Origin: Burkholderiales bacterium
GTDB lineage: Bacteria; Pseudomonadota; Gammaproteobacteria; Burkholderiales; SG8-39
Length of the DNA: 64,000 nucleotides
NCBI GenBank assembly: GCA_020848075.1
Contig: JADLAV010000052.1
Span: 1-64,000, forward strand
Direction: 5' to 3'
Positions 25,681 to 37,367 of the stretch are shown one piece after another. A program made the position numbers and the translations under genes. How positions within the stretch are numbered: position 1 is the stretch's first letter; each line of letters opens with the position of its first letter. Below the pieces are notes generated by a model that saw only the letters and a list, made by a program, of their open reading frames with translations, was not told the origin of the DNA and ran no database searches.

Positions 25681-28221
25681 TCACGCCCAGATCATCAGCC
25701 CGAGCTCGAGCGGGTGGGTGAGCTGTGCGTGGCACGGGTACGCGCGGATGCGGTAGTCGAGCTGGCCGCAGAGGTCCGGGGTGAGCTCGAGCGCGAAGCG
25801 GTGCTCGCCGGTCTCGGGCATCGGGCCGACCGGCACGAGCTCGTAGCGCACGTGCTCGCGGGCGCGCCGCAGCAAGAGCTCGACGATCACGTCGTCGGGC
25901 GCGAGGCCGTTCAGCTTGACCGCCACCTGGACCGTGAACGCGTCGCCGAACGTGATGCGCGTCAGGGGCGCGTCGAGCCGCCGCAGGGTGACGCTGCTCC
26001 AGGCGGCGCGCACGCGCGTCTTCCACGCCGCCACGGCGCGCGCGTCCTCGAACCGCTCCAGCGCGTACCGGCGCCCCTGCTCCGCGGCGGGCACGTAGAA
26101 GCGGGAGATGTACTCGCTCACCATGCGCGTCGCGTTGAAGCGCGGCAGGATGGTCTCGATCGAGCGCTTCGCCATCTTGATCCAGTCGCGCGAGTAGCCA
26201 AGATCGCCGCGCGCGTAGTAGAGCGGGATCACCTGGTCCTCCAGGATCTCGTAGAGGGTGCGGCTCTCCTCCCGGTTGCGGCGGTACTCGTCGGCCGAGT
26301 CGGTGGCCGGCTTGATCGCCCAGCCGTTGTCGCCCCGGTAGCCCTCGCCCCACCAGCCGTCGAGCACCGAGAGGTTGATGACGCCGTTCATCGCGGCCTT
26401 CATCCCCGAGGTGCCGGACGCCTCGAGCGGGTACACCGGGTTGTTCAGCCACACGTCGACGCCGGACACGAGCCGGCGCGCGAGGCGCAGGTCGTGGCCC
26501 TCGACGAGCAGGATCTTGCCCTCGAACTCCGGCATCTTCGAGACGTTCGCCACCTGGCGGATCAGGTCCTGCCCCGGCTTGTCGGCCGGATGCGCCTTGC
26601 CGGCGAAGATGAACAGCGCCGGGCGGTCGGGCACGCTCACGATCTCGCGCAGCCATTCCAGGTCCTCGAACAGCAGCGTCGCCCGCTTGTAGGTCGCGAA
26701 GCGGCGGCCGAAACCGATGGTGAGCACGTTCGGGTTCACCGGGTCGGCGAGCTTGAACAGGCGCTCGAGGTGCGCCTCGCTGCCCTGGTTGCGGAAGTGC
26801 GCCTGCGCGATCCGGTAGCGCACCAGGTGCAGCATCCGCGACTTCAAGTACTGATGCACGCTCCAGAAGATGTGGTCGGGGAATTCGTCGATCTTCGCCC
26901 ACATCGCCTCGTCGTCGAGATGCTGGCTCCAGCCCAGCCCGAGGAAGCGGTCGAACATGTCGGCCCACTCCGGCGACAGGAACGTCGGCACGTGCACGCC
27001 GTTGGTCACGTAGCTCACCGGGTTCTCCGCGGCGGGCACCTGCGGCCACAGCCCCTGCAGGAGCTGCGCCGAGACCCCGCGGTGGATCCGCGACACGCCG
27101 TTGTGGAAGCGCGAGCCGCGCACCGCGAGCGCGGTCATGTTGAACTCCGTGGTCACCGGGGTCTGGCCGAGCGCAAGCAGTCGCTCGGGCTCCACGTGCA
27201 GCTCGCGGCAGTACGCGTCGAAGTAGCGCCGCATCATCTCGTCCGCGAACTGGTCGTGCCCGGCAGCGACCGGGGTGTGCGTGGTGAACACGGTGTTGAC
27301 CGCGACCGCCTCGAGCGCCGCGGCGAAGTCGAGCCCCTGGCGCATCACGTTGCGCACCCGCTCGAGCAGGAGAAACGCGGCGTGCCCCTCGTTGATGTGC
27401 CACACCGTGGGCCGGAGCCCCATCGCGGCGAGCGCCCGCACGCCGCCCATGCCGAGGATGATCTCCTGCTCGATCCGCGTTCCGCGGTCGCCGCCGTAGA
27501 GCCGGTAGCAGATCGCGCGGTCGGCCTCGGTGTTCTCGTCGACGTCCGTGTCGAGGAGGTAGAGCGTCACGTGTCCAGCGCGGGTACGCCATACCCGGAC
27601 GGCCACCGTGCGTTCGGGCATGTCCACCAATACCCGGAGCTCGGCGCCCTTGACGTCGATCACCGGCTCGATCGGCAGGTTCTCGAAGACCGAGTCCGTA
27701 TAGGACACGTCCTGCACGCCCTCGCGGTCGATCGTTTGCAGGAAGTAACCCTGTCGATAGAGGAGCCCCACTGCGACGAACGGCAGGCGAATGTCGCTCG
27801 CCGCCTTGCAGTGGTCGCCGGCGAGAATGCCAAGCCCGCCGGAGTAGATCGGCAGGCTCTCGTGGAAGCCGAACTCGAAACAGAAGTAGGCGACCAGATC
27901 GGTTTCCTGCAGGCGGCGCGCGCCGTTCGCGCGCTGCGGCTCGCCGTGATAGGTGTCGTACGCCGACAGCACCCGGTTGAAATTGTTGAGGAACACCGGG
28001 TCGGCGGCGGCCTCGACGAGCTTCGACTCGTCGACGCGCCGCAGGAACGCCTTCGGGCTGTGGCCGACCGCGTCCCAGAGCGGCGGATGCAGCCGCGCGA
28101 AGAGCTCGCGCGTCGGGCGGTCCCAGCTGTACCAGAGGTCGTCGGCGAGCTCCGCGAGCCGCGCGAGTCGCCGGGGGATCTTCGGATTGACCTCGATCGA
28201 ATAGCGTGTGCCTGGCTGCAT
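25681..28221 (-). CDS. glgP: Alpha-glucan (glycogen) phosphorylase
   Basis: Releases glucose 1-phosphate from glycogen or maltodextrin, 846 residues. It belongs to the short phosphorylase group (TIGR02094-like): an N-terminal DUF3417 segment (RRLARLAELADDLWYSWDR) is followed by the phosphorylase barrel. GGLGILAGDHCKAASD and the PLP-lysine motif EASGTSGMKAAMNG are clear. The C-terminal extension of about 100 residues is a beta-rich domain typical of this group. Divergent from the acyl-CoA synthetase operon. The 140-base gap between them holds an FNR-like palindrome that could influence either side. Confidence 0.93.
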   Translation of the reverse strand: MQPGTRYSIEVNPKIPRRLARLAELADDLWYSWDRPTRELFARLHPPLWDAVGHSPKAFLRRVDESKLVEAAADPVFLNNFNRVLSAYDTYHGEPQRANGARRLQETDLVAYFCFEFGFHESLPIYSGGLGILAGDHCKAASDIRLPFVAVGLLYRQGYFLQTIDREGVQDVSYTDSVFENLPIEPVIDVKGAELRVLVDMPERTVAVRVWRTRAGHVTLYLLDTDVDENTEADRAICYRLYGGDRGTRIEQEIILGMGGVRALAAMGLRPTVWHINEGHAAFLLLERVRNVMRQGLDFAAALEAVAVNTVFTTHTPVAAGHDQFADEMMRRYFDAYCRELHVEPERLLALGQTPVTTEFNMTALAVRGSRFHNGVSRIHRGVSAQLLQGLWPQVPAAENPVSYVTNGVHVPTFLSPEWADMFDRFLGLGWSQHLDDEAMWAKIDEFPDHIFWSVHQYLKSRMLHLVRYRIAQAHFRNQGSEAHLERLFKLADPVNPNVLTIGFGRRFATYKRATLLFEDLEWLREIVSVPDRPALFIFAGKAHPADKPGQDLIRQVANVSKMPEFEGKILLVEGHDLRLARRLVSGVDVWLNNPVYPLEASGTSGMKAAMNGVINLSVLDGWWGEGYRGDNGWAIKPATDSADEYRRNREESRTLYEILEDQVIPLYYARGDLGYSRDWIKMAKRSIETILPRFNATRMVSEYISRFYVPAAEQGRRYALERFEDARAVAAWKTRVRAAWSSVTLRRLDAPLTRITFGDAFTVQVAVKLNGLAPDDVIVELLLRRAREHVRYELVPVGPMPETGEHRFALELTPDLCGQLDYRIRAYPCHAQLTHPLELGLMIWA

Positions 28222-28324
28222 GTGTGTCCGGTCTTGTCCTGCGCCGCGCCCCGCAGTGCGTCGCCGCGCTCTCGGTGCGGAATGTTAACCCAACGTCGTG
28301 AACCGGCCTTCCGCGGGCCGCCTT

Positions 28325-28338
28325 TTGACTTAGCTCAA
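28325..28338. promoter_or_regulatory. FNR/CRP-like palindrome upstream of acs operon
   Basis: TTGACttagCTCAA matches the FNR-family arm pattern (TTGAT-N4-ATCAA) imperfectly. Centred at 28331.5, a class II arrangement would place the transcription start near 28373. That supports an acs start codon at 28416 or 28431 rather than the GTG at 28365. Related sites lie at 45151, 47460 and 55663. Confidence 0.45.
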
Positions 28339-28430
28339 GCCAGCGGGACGGCCCCGGCCGTAGGGTGAGCGATGAGAGGGTTTGCGCGAGGGCCGTGGTG
28401 AACGCGGTGCGCGCGATGCGCGGAAAAGCC

Positions 28431-30187
<1,757 letters not shown>

Positions 30188-30191
<4 letters not shown>

Positions 30192-31189
30192 CGCTCGAGC
30201 GCCTGCCGCCGCACGCCCCGGCGATCGAGCGGGATCACGCGCACCAGCTCTTGCGGCAGATGCTGCTCATCCGGCGCTTCGAGGAGCGCACGGAGGAGCG
30301 GTACGCCGCCGGCAAGATCCGCGGCTTCCTGCACGTCTACATCGGCGAGGAGGCGATCGCGGTCGGCGCGATGCGCTCGCTCACCGACGACGACGCGATC
30401 GTCGCCACCTACCGCGAGCACGGCCACGCGCTCGCGCGCGGCGTGCCCGCGGGCGCGCTGATGGCCGAGATGTTCGGCAAGGCGAACGGCTGCTCGCGCG
30501 GCCGCGGTGGATCGATGCACATGTTCGACGCGAGCCGGCGCTTCTATGGCGGCCACGCGATCGTCGCCGGCGGGATCCCGTTCGCCGTCGGGCTCGCGCT
30601 CGCCGACAAGATGCAGGGCCAGAGCCGCGTCACGGCGTGCTTCTTCGGCGACGGCGCCGTGGCCGAGGGCGAGTTCCACGAGTCGATGAACCTCGCCGCG
30701 CTGTGGAAGCTGCCGGTGTTGTTCATGTGCGAGAACAACCAGTACGCGATCAGCACGCCGCTCGCGACGTCGCACTCCGAGCCCGACCTGCATCTCAAGG
30801 CGCGGGCCTATCGCCTCCCGTCCGAGGCGGTCGACGGCATGGACGTGTGCGCGGTCGAGACCGCCGTGGCACGCGCCGCCGCATCGGTGCGCCGCGGCGA
30901 CGGCCCCTACTTCCTCGAGTTCCGCACGTATCGCTTCCGCGGCCACTCGATGGGCGACCCGCAGCGTTACCGGGCGAAGGAAGAGGTCGCGCAGTGGGAG
31001 AAGCGCGATCCGATCGTGCAGTTCATCGATCGCCTCGCGCGCGAGGGCCTCGTCACCGACGTCGAGATCGCTGCGATGGAGCGGGACGTCGCGAACGAGG
31101 TGGCGTGGTCTGTGGAAGAGGCCGAGCAGGGCCCATGGGAGCCGGTCGAGGACCTCGAGAAAGACGTCTACACCCCCACCGATGGCTAA
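30188..31189 (+). CDS. pdhA: 2-oxoacid (pyruvate/acetoin-type) dehydrogenase E1 alpha
   Basis: Thiamine-diphosphate-dependent E1 alpha subunit, 333 residues. GTG start at 30188 overlaps the acs stop. The TPP motif is [15 protein letters not shown]...ENNQYAIS, and the active-site His loops are in [11 protein letters not shown] and [12 protein letters not shown], where the Ser is the usual phosphorylation or regulatory position. Sequence pattern and size fit the PdhA/AcoA group using pyruvate or acetoin rather than branched-chain acids. Overlaps pdhB by eight bases. Confidence 0.92.
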
Positions 31190-32153
31190 GCTCACGTACA
31201 GAGAAGCGGTGCGGGCGGCGATGCGCGAGGCGATGGCCGCCGATCCGCGCGTTTTTCTCATGGGCGAGGACGTCGGCCTCCACGGCGGCGCATTCGCCGT
31301 CAGCATGGGACTCTTCGAAGAGTTCGGTCCCGAGCGCATCCGCGACACCCCGCTCATGGAATCGACCTTCGTCGGCGCCGGCATCGGCGCGGCGGTCGGC
31401 GGCATGCGCCCGATCGTCGAGGTGATGACGATCAACTTCTCGCTGCTCGCGCTCGACCAGATCGTGAATACCGCCGCGGCGTTGCGGCACATGTCGGGCG
31501 GCCAGCTCAGCGTCCCGCTCGTGGTGCGGATGGCCTCCGGCGGCGGCCGCGGGCTCGCCGCGCAGCACTCGCACAGCCTCGAGGGCTGGTACGCGCACGT
31601 GCCGGGGATCAAGGTCGCGACGCCCGCCACGGTCGCGGACGCGAAAGGCCTGCTGCTCGCCGCGCTCGCCGACCCCGACCCGGTGCTCGTGTTCGAGCAC
31701 GCGACGCTCTACCCGATGGAAGGCGAGGACGCGGACGACACGCCGATGACGCTCGGCCGCGCCGCGGTGCGCCGCGCGGGCGACGACGTCACCATCATCG
31801 CCTACGGCGGGTCGCTGCCCAAGGCGCTCGCCGCGGCCGACGCGCTCGCCGCCGAGGAGATCGCGGCCGAGGTGCTCGACCTGCGGACGCTCCGCCCGCT
31901 CGACGTCGAGGCGATCGTCGCGAGCGTCGCGAAGACGCACCACGCAGTGGTGGTGGACGAGATGTGGCGCACCGGGAGCTTCGCCGGCGAGATCGCGGCG
32001 ATCATCATGGAGCGGGCGTTCGACGAGCTCGACGCGCCGGTCGCGCGCGTCGCGAGCGCGGAGGTGCCGATGCCGTATTCGAAGCCGCTCGAGGACGCGG
32101 CGCTGCCGAGCGCGGAAAAGATCGTGGCAGCCGCGCGCCGGCTGTTTTCCTGA
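31182..32153 (+). CDS. pdhB: 2-oxoacid (pyruvate/acetoin-type) dehydrogenase E1 beta
   Basis: E1 beta subunit, 323 residues. It contributes the Glu that activates TPP ([16 protein letters not shown]), the aromatic/His segment [20 protein letters not shown], and the C-terminal transketolase domain ([26 protein letters not shown]). It pairs with the preceding E1 alpha as an alpha2-beta2 heterotetramer. It is followed by a 158-base gap with two hairpins before the E2 gene. Confidence 0.93.
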   Translation: MAKLTYREAVRAAMREAMAADPRVFLMGEDVGLHGGAFAVSMGLFEEFGPERIRDTPLMESTFVGAGIGAAVGGMRPIVEVMTINFSLLALDQIVNTAAALRHMSGGQLSVPLVVRMASGGGRGLAAQHSHSLEGWYAHVPGIKVATPATVADAKGLLLAALADPDPVLVFEHATLYPMEGEDADDTPMTLGRAAVRRAGDDVTIIAYGGSLPKALAAADALAAEEIAAEVLDLRTLRPLDVEAIVASVAKTHHAVVVDEMWRTGSFAGEIAAIIMERAFDELDAPVARVASAEVPMPYSKPLEDAALPSAEKIVAAARRLFS

Positions 32154-32193
32154 CGGCGCCAAGAATGGATCACATCGGCAACGCGGGGGAACT

Positions 32194-32244
32194 ACGAGGG
32201 GCTTGCCCCTCGTTCGTTCCGGGATAGACACGGGGGAGTCCCCC
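32194..32244. repeat. Two strong hairpins between E1 beta and E2 genes
   Basis: Arms ACGAGGGG (32194-32201) and CCCCTCGT (32206-32213) with loop CTTG form a perfect 8-bp stem. GGGGG (32232-32236) and CCCCC (32240-32244) with loop AGT follow 18 bases later. Neither is followed by a T-run. They may set E1:E2 stoichiometry by mRNA processing or attenuation, or be a dispersed repeat. No second copy was found in the window. Confidence 0.6.
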
Positions 32245-32311
32245 CTTGTTCGTGCGACCTCTTTTCCACCCGAGGACGCGCAAGCCGCGTCTTCGGCGGG
32301 GCGCCTGAGCC

Positions 32312-33562
32312 ATGGGCGAGTTCGTGCTTCCGAAGCTCGGCGCGGACATGTCGCGCGGGCGGCTCGTCGAATGGGTGAAGAAGCCCGGCGAGCGCGTGGC
32401 GCGCGGCGAGGTAATCGCCGTCATCGAGACCGACAAGGCGAACGTCGAGGTGGAAGCCTACGATTCCGGAACGCTCGAGAAGATCCTGGTGGCGCCAGGG
32501 AGCGAGTGGCTGCCGGTCGGCACTCCGCTCGCCGTGATCGGCGGCGAGGAGGTGCAGTCCGCACCGGCACCCGAAGTGCCGCGTGCGCCGCCCACGCTAC
32601 CCGTGTCGGCACCGCGCGACTCGCCTCCCGCGCCGGCGCCCCGCGCGCCCGCCCGCGCACCCGAGGCGCCTCGCCCCCCGGTCCGCCCGCGTGAAGCCCC
32701 GCGCGCCGCGCCGGCGCCGCGCGCCGCGGAAGGCGCCCGCCTGCACGTCTCCCCTGCGGCGCGGCGGCGTGCGCAGGCGCTCGGCGTGGACATCGCCACG
32801 GTGCGCGGCTCCGGGCCGGACGGGCGCATCGTGCTGGAGGACGTGGAGGCCGCTGCCCGCGGCGCGAGCCTCGCCGCGCCGGTGCCCGCGGCAGACAAGC
32901 GAACGCGCATGCGCGAGGCGATCGCCGCCGCAATGGCGCGCTCGAAGCGCGAGATCCCTCACTACTATCTCGCGACCACGATCGATCTCGGCCGCGCGCT
33001 CGCATGGCTCGCGTCGTACAACGCCGCGCGCCCGGTCACCGAGCGCATGCTCTACGGCGTGCTGCTCCTGAAGGCGGTCGCGCTCGCGCTGCGCCAGGTG
33101 CCGGAGCTGAACGGCTTCTGGATCGAGGGGCACGCGCAGGTTTCCGAGGCGGTGCACCTCGGTGTCGCGATCTCCCTGCGCGGCGGCGGGCTCGTCGCCC
33201 CGGCGCTGCACGACGCCGACAAGCTCGCGCTGCCGGAGCTGATGACGCGGCTGCAGGACCTCGTGACGCGCGCGCGCGCGAGCAGCCTGCGCAGCTCCGA
33301 GATGACCGACGCCACGATCACGGTGACGAGCCTCGGCGAGCGCGGCGTCGAGGCGGTGTACGGTGTCATCTATCCGCCGCAAGTCGCCCTGGTCGGCTTC
33401 GGCAAGGTGGTGACGAGGCCCTGGGCTGTCGACGGCGCGGTGCGCCCGCGCGAGGTGGTTACCGCGACGCTCTCGGGCGACCACCGCGCGAGCGACGGGC
33501 ACCGCGGCGGGATTTTCCTCGATGCGCTCGACCGGTTGCTGCAGGAGCCCGAAAATCTATGA
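32312..33562 (+). CDS. pdhC: Dihydrolipoamide acyltransferase (E2)
   Basis: E2 core of the 2-oxoacid dehydrogenase, 416 residues. One lipoyl domain (about 1-80) has the lipoylated Lys42 in [13 protein letters not shown] long Ala/Pro linker (about 85-145) and a peripheral-subunit-binding domain ([28 protein letters not shown]) follow. The trimeric catalytic domain ends in the active-site [11 protein letters not shown] motif. An E3 gene is not in the window. Its stop overlaps the start of an acyl carrier protein gene (ATGA), an unusual partner for an E2. Confidence 0.92.
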   Translation: MGEFVLPKLGADMSRGRLVEWVKKPGERVARGEVIAVIETDKANVEVEAYDSGTLEKILVAPGSEWLPVGTPLAVIGGEEVQSAPAPEVPRAPPTLPVSAPRDSPPAPAPRAPARAPEAPRPPVRPREAPRAAPAPRAAEGARLHVSPAARRRAQALGVDIATVRGSGPDGRIVLEDVEAAARGASLAAPVPAADKRTRMREAIAAAMARSKREIPHYYLATTIDLGRALAWLASYNAARPVTERMLYGVLLLKAVALALRQVPELNGFWIEGHAQVSEAVHLGVAISLRGGGLVAPALHDADKLALPELMTRLQDLVTRARASSLRSSEMTDATITVTSLGERGVEAVYGVIYPPQVALVGFGKVVTRPWAVDGAVRPREVVTATLSGDHRASDGHRGGIFLDALDRLLQEPENL

Positions 33563-33810
33563 CCAACGACGAGATCAAGGCGAAAGTGCTCGCGGCGCTT
33601 GCCGCCGTGGCGCCGGAGCTCGAGCCGGACCAGCTCGCGCCCGGCGCGAACCTGCGCGACGAGCTCGACATCGATTCGATGGATGCGCTCAACTTCCTGG
33701 TCGGGCTGTCGAAGGCGTTCGGCATCGACGTGCCGGAGGCCGATTACCGGAAGCTCTCGACGCTGGACGCGATCGTGGGCTACGTGGCCGCGCGGATCGG
33801 CAAGCGCTGA
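33559..33810 (+). CDS. Acyl carrier protein linked to 2-oxoacid dehydrogenase
   Basis: An 83-residue phosphopantetheine carrier. Ser40 in [15 protein letters not shown] is the attachment site (DSMD in place of the fatty-acid ACP motif DSLD), with flanking helices [10 protein letters not shown] and [14 protein letters not shown]. It is too divergent in its recognition helix to be called the housekeeping AcpP. Translationally coupled to E2 (ATGA at 33559-33562), it probably receives or donates an acyl group within this operon. The substrate is unknown. Confidence 0.88.
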   Translation: MTNDEIKAKVLAALAAVAPELEPDQLAPGANLRDELDIDSMDALNFLVGLSKAFGIDVPEADYRKLSTLDAIVGYVAARIGKR

Positions 33811-33838
33811 GCCGGGCCGAGCAAAAGGAGATTCGGCA

Positions 33839-34369
33839 GTGATCGAACCGAGCACCTACATCGCATTCGCCCCTCGCGGGCCGGGACTGATGTGCGCCCT
33901 CTTCTATTTCGCCGATGGGCGCAGCGTGTACGGCTGGTACACCGGCGCGCGCGGGGCCGAGTTTCCGGCGCGCTTCTTCATGCTGGAGGACTATTTCTCG
34001 CCGCACGAGACCCGCTTCTACGCTTCCGCTGCGGGCGACGTGTACTCCGGGTGGACCCGCCGCACGAAAGACGCCGACCTCCCCATCGACCCGCCGCCGC
34101 CGGTGCCCGAGCCGCTCCTGCACGAGCTCGAGCGCCTGCAGGACGCGTTCGTGCGCGAGTGGCTCGTCTATGACGGCAACGCGCATGCCGCCGCCGAGGC
34201 CAAGGCCTACGCCGCGCGCGAGCTCTCGTTCGGCCCGGTGAACCTCCGCGCCGACAAGCTCGCCAAGCTCCGCACCGATGAGGCGGTGTGGACCTACGCC
34301 TCGCCCGATTGCGATCTGAACATCGTGGGCACGCTGCGCCGTCACTGGTCCCTCGACTACGGGCCCTGA
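33839..34369 (+). CDS. Protein of unknown function
   Basis: A 176-residue soluble protein starting at GTG 33839 behind an AAAGGAG ribosome-binding site. The N-terminal half is rich in aromatic residues (ALFYFADGRSVYGWYTGARG, RFFMLEDYFS) and looks beta-rich. The C-terminal half is helical with conserved-looking acidic and Trp positions. No recognised motif, signal or membrane segment. It lies between the acyl carrier protein and a kinase fusion in the same probable operon, with short gaps of 28 and 11 bases. Confidence 0.75.
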   Translation: MIEPSTYIAFAPRGPGLMCALFYFADGRSVYGWYTGARGAEFPARFFMLEDYFSPHETRFYASAAGDVYSGWTRRTKDADLPIDPPPPVPEPLLHELERLQDAFVREWLVYDGNAHAAAEAKAYAARELSFGPVNLRADKLAKLRTDEAVWTYASPDCDLNIVGTLRRHWSLDYGP

Positions 34370-34380
34370 GCCATGCGGCC

Positions 34381-36009
34381 ATGCGCCAAGCCGTCCCCAC
34401 CACGAAGCTTTCCCCCGAGCGCCTGATCGACGCGTTGCGCGATCCGGAGCGCTATCCGCATCCGGTCGAGCGGGTCGAGCGCCTCGAGACCCACATCTCG
34501 TGGGTGCTGCTCGCGGGCGAGTATGCCTACAAGATCAAGAAGCCCGTGGATCTCGGCTTTCTCGACTTCACGACGCTCGACGCGCGCAAGCGCTTCTGCG
34601 AAGAAGAGCTGCGGCTCAACCGGCGCACTGCGCCCGGGCTCTACCTGGCGGTCGTCGCGATCACGGGATCGGACGCGGACCCGCAGGTGGACGGCGCGGG
34701 CGCTGCCGTCGAATACGCCGTGCAGATGCGCAGGTTCGACCAGGCGGGTCTGCTCGACCGCCTAGCCAAGCGCGGGGAACTGACGCCCGGGCTGGTGGAT
34801 GCGATTGCGCGGGACATCGCGGAATTTCACGCTCGCGTCGCGGTCGCGGCGGCGGGCAGCGCGTTCGGCCGGCCCGCCCAGGTGACCGCGCCGGCGCTCG
34901 CCAACTTCGATCACATCGCTCGGCTCCTCGGCGCCGAGGCGGGCGCAAGCGCGGCCGACGCGCGCCGGCGCGAGCGGCTGCGCGCGTGGGCCGAGCGCGA
35001 GGGCGAACGCCTCGCGCCGGTGTTCGCCGCGCGCCAGGGCGGCGGCTTCGTGCGCGAGTGCCACGGCGACCTGCACCTCGGCAACATCGCGCTCGTGGAC
35101 GGCGTGCCGACGGCGTTCGACTGCATCGAGTTCAATCCCGAGCTCCGCTGGATCGACGTGATGAGCGAGCTCGCGTTCCTCGTCATGGATCTCCTCGACC
35201 GCCGGATGCCCGGGGCGGCCTACCGGTGCCTGAACGCCTACCTCGAGGCGACCGGCGACTACGACGGGCTCGCCGTGCTGCGCTTCTATCTCGTCTACCG
35301 CGCGATGGTGCGCGCGAAGGTGGCGTGCATCCGCGCGTACCAGCCGGGCCTCGCGGCCGATGCCCGGACGGCGACCGAGGCCGAGTATCGCCGCTACTTC
35401 GACCTCGCCGAGCGGCTCGCGCGGCCCGGCGCCCCCGCGCTCGTGCTCATGCACGGGCTGTCCGGCTCGGGCAAGACCACGGTCGCCGGGGATCTGCTCG
35501 AGCGCATCGGCGCGGTGCGCATCCGTTCGGACGTCGAGCGGAAGCGGTTGCACGGGCTCGCCGCGGACGCCCGCACGCAGAGCGCGGTGGCGGGCGGAAT
35601 CTACGGGGCGGACGCGACGCGCCGCACCTACGCTCGGCTCGCCGAGGCCGCCGGCAGCGCGCTCCGCGCGGGCTGGCCCGCGATCGTCGATGCGACGTTC
35701 CTCCGGCGCGCCGAGCGCGACGCCTTCCGCGCACTCGCGCGCGAGTGCGATGCGCCGTTCGCGATTTTCTCGTGCCAGGCGCCCGAGCCGGTGCTCCGCG
35801 AGCGCATCGTCGCGCGCGCGCGCGGCGGCGCCGACGCCTCCGAGGCCGACCTCGCCGTGCTCGCCCGCCAGCTCGCAGTCCAGGAGCCGCTCGACGGCGA
35901 CGAGCTTCGCGATACCGTCGTGCTCGACGCATCCGCGGGGCCGCGGGCAGCGGCGGACGCCGTCGAGGCCCTCGCGCGGCGGGTCGGCATCGGAGCGCAG
36001 CAAGAGTGA
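34381..36009 (+). CDS. Aminoglycoside-phosphotransferase-like / AAA kinase fusion
   Basis: A 542-residue two-domain protein. Residues 1-330 are a phosphotransferase (APH/choline-kinase fold). They carry the lysine-containing VLLAGEYAYKIKKPVDLGFLD and the catalytic loop HGDLHLGNIALVDG followed by AFDCIEFN. Residues 350-540 are a P-loop kinase with Walker A GLSGSGKTTVAG, resembling gluconate/zeta-type kinases. Such fusions are common in proteobacteria but their substrate is unknown. ATG 34381 was chosen because the upstream sequence overlaps the previous gene. Overlaps the DHH gene by GTGA. Confidence 0.85.
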   Translation: MRQAVPTTKLSPERLIDALRDPERYPHPVERVERLETHISWVLLAGEYAYKIKKPVDLGFLDFTTLDARKRFCEEELRLNRRTAPGLYLAVVAITGSDADPQVDGAGAAVEYAVQMRRFDQAGLLDRLAKRGELTPGLVDAIARDIAEFHARVAVAAAGSAFGRPAQVTAPALANFDHIARLLGAEAGASAADARRRERLRAWAEREGERLAPVFAARQGGGFVRECHGDLHLGNIALVDGVPTAFDCIEFNPELRWIDVMSELAFLVMDLLDRRMPGAAYRCLNAYLEATGDYDGLAVLRFYLVYRAMVRAKVACIRAYQPGLAADARTATEAEYRRYFDLAERLARPGAPALVLMHGLSGSGKTTVAGDLLERIGAVRIRSDVERKRLHGLAADARTQSAVAGGIYGADATRRTYARLAEAAGSALRAGWPAIVDATFLRRAERDAFRALARECDAPFAIFSCQAPEPVLRERIVARARGGADASEADLAVLARQLAVQEPLDGDELRDTVVLDASAGPRAAADAVEALARRVGIGAQQE

Positions 36010-36974
36010 GGCACATCGACGTAGCGAACGGCGATGCCGACGGGCTGTGCGCGCTGCACCAGCTGCGGCTAGCGGAGCCCGTGGCCGCCGAGCTCGTCAC
36101 CGGCGTCAAGCGGGACATCGGGCTGCTCGAGCGCGTCCAGGCGGCGGCCGGCGACCTCGTCACCGTGCTCGATGTCTCGCTCGATCGCAACCGGACGGCG
36201 CTCGAGCGGCTGCTCGCGCTAGGCGCGCGCGTGCGCTACTTCGACCATCACTACAGCGGCGAGATCCCGGCACACCCGGGCCTCGAAGCCCACATCGACA
36301 CGCGCGGCGGCACGTGCACCGCGGCCCTGGTGGACACCTACCTCTCCGGGCGGTTTCGCGCCTGGGCCGTCGTGGCGGCGTTCGGCGACAACCTCGGCGG
36401 GATCGGGCGAGCGCTCGCCGCGCCGCTCGGCCTCACCGACGCGAAGCTCGAAGCGCTCGGCGAGCTCGGCGAAGCGCTCAACTACAATGCCTACGGCGAG
36501 ACGGTCGCGGATCTGCGCGTGCACCCGGCCGAGCTCTATCGCCTGATGCGCCCGCACTCCGACCCGTTCGAGTTCCTCGCGAAGGAGAGCGTGTTCGAGG
36601 CGCTGCGCAACGGCTGGCGGGAGGACATGAGCCGCGCGCTCGCGGTCGCGCCGCGATTCGACTCGGCCGCCGCAGTGGTGCACGAGCTGCCCGACGCCGC
36701 CTGGAGCCGCCGCGTCACCGGGGCGTTCGCGAACCATCTCGCCACCGCGGATCCCGAGCGCGCGCACGCGGTGCTCGCGCCGAACGCGCGAGGGGGCTAC
36801 GTCGTGAGCGTGCGCACGGCGCGAGGGTCCCCCAAGAGCGCGGACGGGCTCGCGCGCGAGTACCCGGGCGGCGGCGGCCGCCAGGAGGCCGCCGGCATCG
36901 ACAACCTGCCGGAGCACGCGCTGCCCGGGTTCCTGCTACGGTTGGAGGATTACTTCGGAAAGGAAGGAAGATGA
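36006..36974 (+). CDS. DHH-family phosphoesterase
   Basis: A 322-residue DHH-superfamily protein starting at GTG 36006 within the preceding stop. Metal-binding motifs are DVANGDADGLCALHQL (DxDG), LDVSLDRN, and the namesake FDHHYSG. GGTCTAALVDTYL follows, and the C-terminal RNA/nucleotide-binding DHHA1 motif appears as EYPGGGGRQEAAGID. Members degrade short oligonucleotides or cyclic dinucleotides, but sequence alone does not tell which. Coupled to the following DUF302 gene by ATGA. Confidence 0.85.
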   Translation: MRHIDVANGDADGLCALHQLRLAEPVAAELVTGVKRDIGLLERVQAAAGDLVTVLDVSLDRNRTALERLLALGARVRYFDHHYSGEIPAHPGLEAHIDTRGGTCTAALVDTYLSGRFRAWAVVAAFGDNLGGIGRALAAPLGLTDAKLEALGELGEALNYNAYGETVADLRVHPAELYRLMRPHSDPFEFLAKESVFEALRNGWREDMSRALAVAPRFDSAAAVVHELPDAAWSRRVTGAFANHLATADPERAHAVLAPNARGGYVVSVRTARGSPKSADGLAREYPGGGGRQEAAGIDNLPEHALPGFLLRLEDYFGKEGR

Positions 36975-37360
36975 GCAAGTACGCATTCGGCAAGACCGTC
37001 GCCATGAGCTTCGACCAGGCGTGCAAGCGCGTGGCCGAGGAGCTCGCCAAGGAGGGCTTCGGCGTCCTCACCGAGATCGACGCCGCCGCCACCATCAAGA
37101 AGAAGCTGGGCAAGGAGATGCCGCCCTACAAGATCCTCGGCGCGTGCAACCCGAACTTCGCGCACCAGGCGCTCGAGGCGGAGCCGGAGATCGGGACGCT
37201 GCTTCCCTGCAACGTGGTGGTCCGCCAGGACGCCGCCGGCGGGACGCGTGTCGACTTCATGGATCCGCAAGCGGTGCTCGAGCTCGTCCAGCGCAAGGAA
37301 GTCGACGCGATCGCGGGCCAGGTGAGAGAGCGGCTGCAGCGGGTGATGAACGCGCTCTGA
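36971..37360 (+). CDS. DUF302 protein
   Basis: A 129-residue soluble protein with the DUF302 pattern: FDQACKRVAEELAKEGFGVLTEIDAAATIKKKLG in the first half (quoted in pieces: FDQACKRVAEEL, GFGVLTEIDA, KKKLG), then PYKILGACNPNFAHQALEAE and the conserved LLPCNVVVRQ. Cys residues are in GACNP and LPCNV. The family is widespread in micro-aerobic proteobacteria and has been connected with low-oxygen or sulfur regulons, but has no defined reaction. It is tightly coupled to the DHH gene. Confidence 0.88.
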   Translation: MSKYAFGKTVAMSFDQACKRVAEELAKEGFGVLTEIDAAATIKKKLGKEMPPYKILGACNPNFAHQALEAEPEIGTLLPCNVVVRQDAAGGTRVDFMDPQAVLELVQRKEVDAIAGQVRERLQRVMNAL

Positions 37361-37367
37361 CCGGGCC

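Noticed and set aside
25714-28368. An 884-codon plus-strand frame opposite glgP
   Set aside because: No conserved motif and atypical composition; the minus strand carries the phosphorylase with its PLP lysine motif.
34500-36003. Long plus-strand frame in a different register upstream of the DHH gene
   Set aside because: Only the part from GTG 36006 shows DHH motifs; the upstream part is an out-of-frame reading of the kinase fusion gene.
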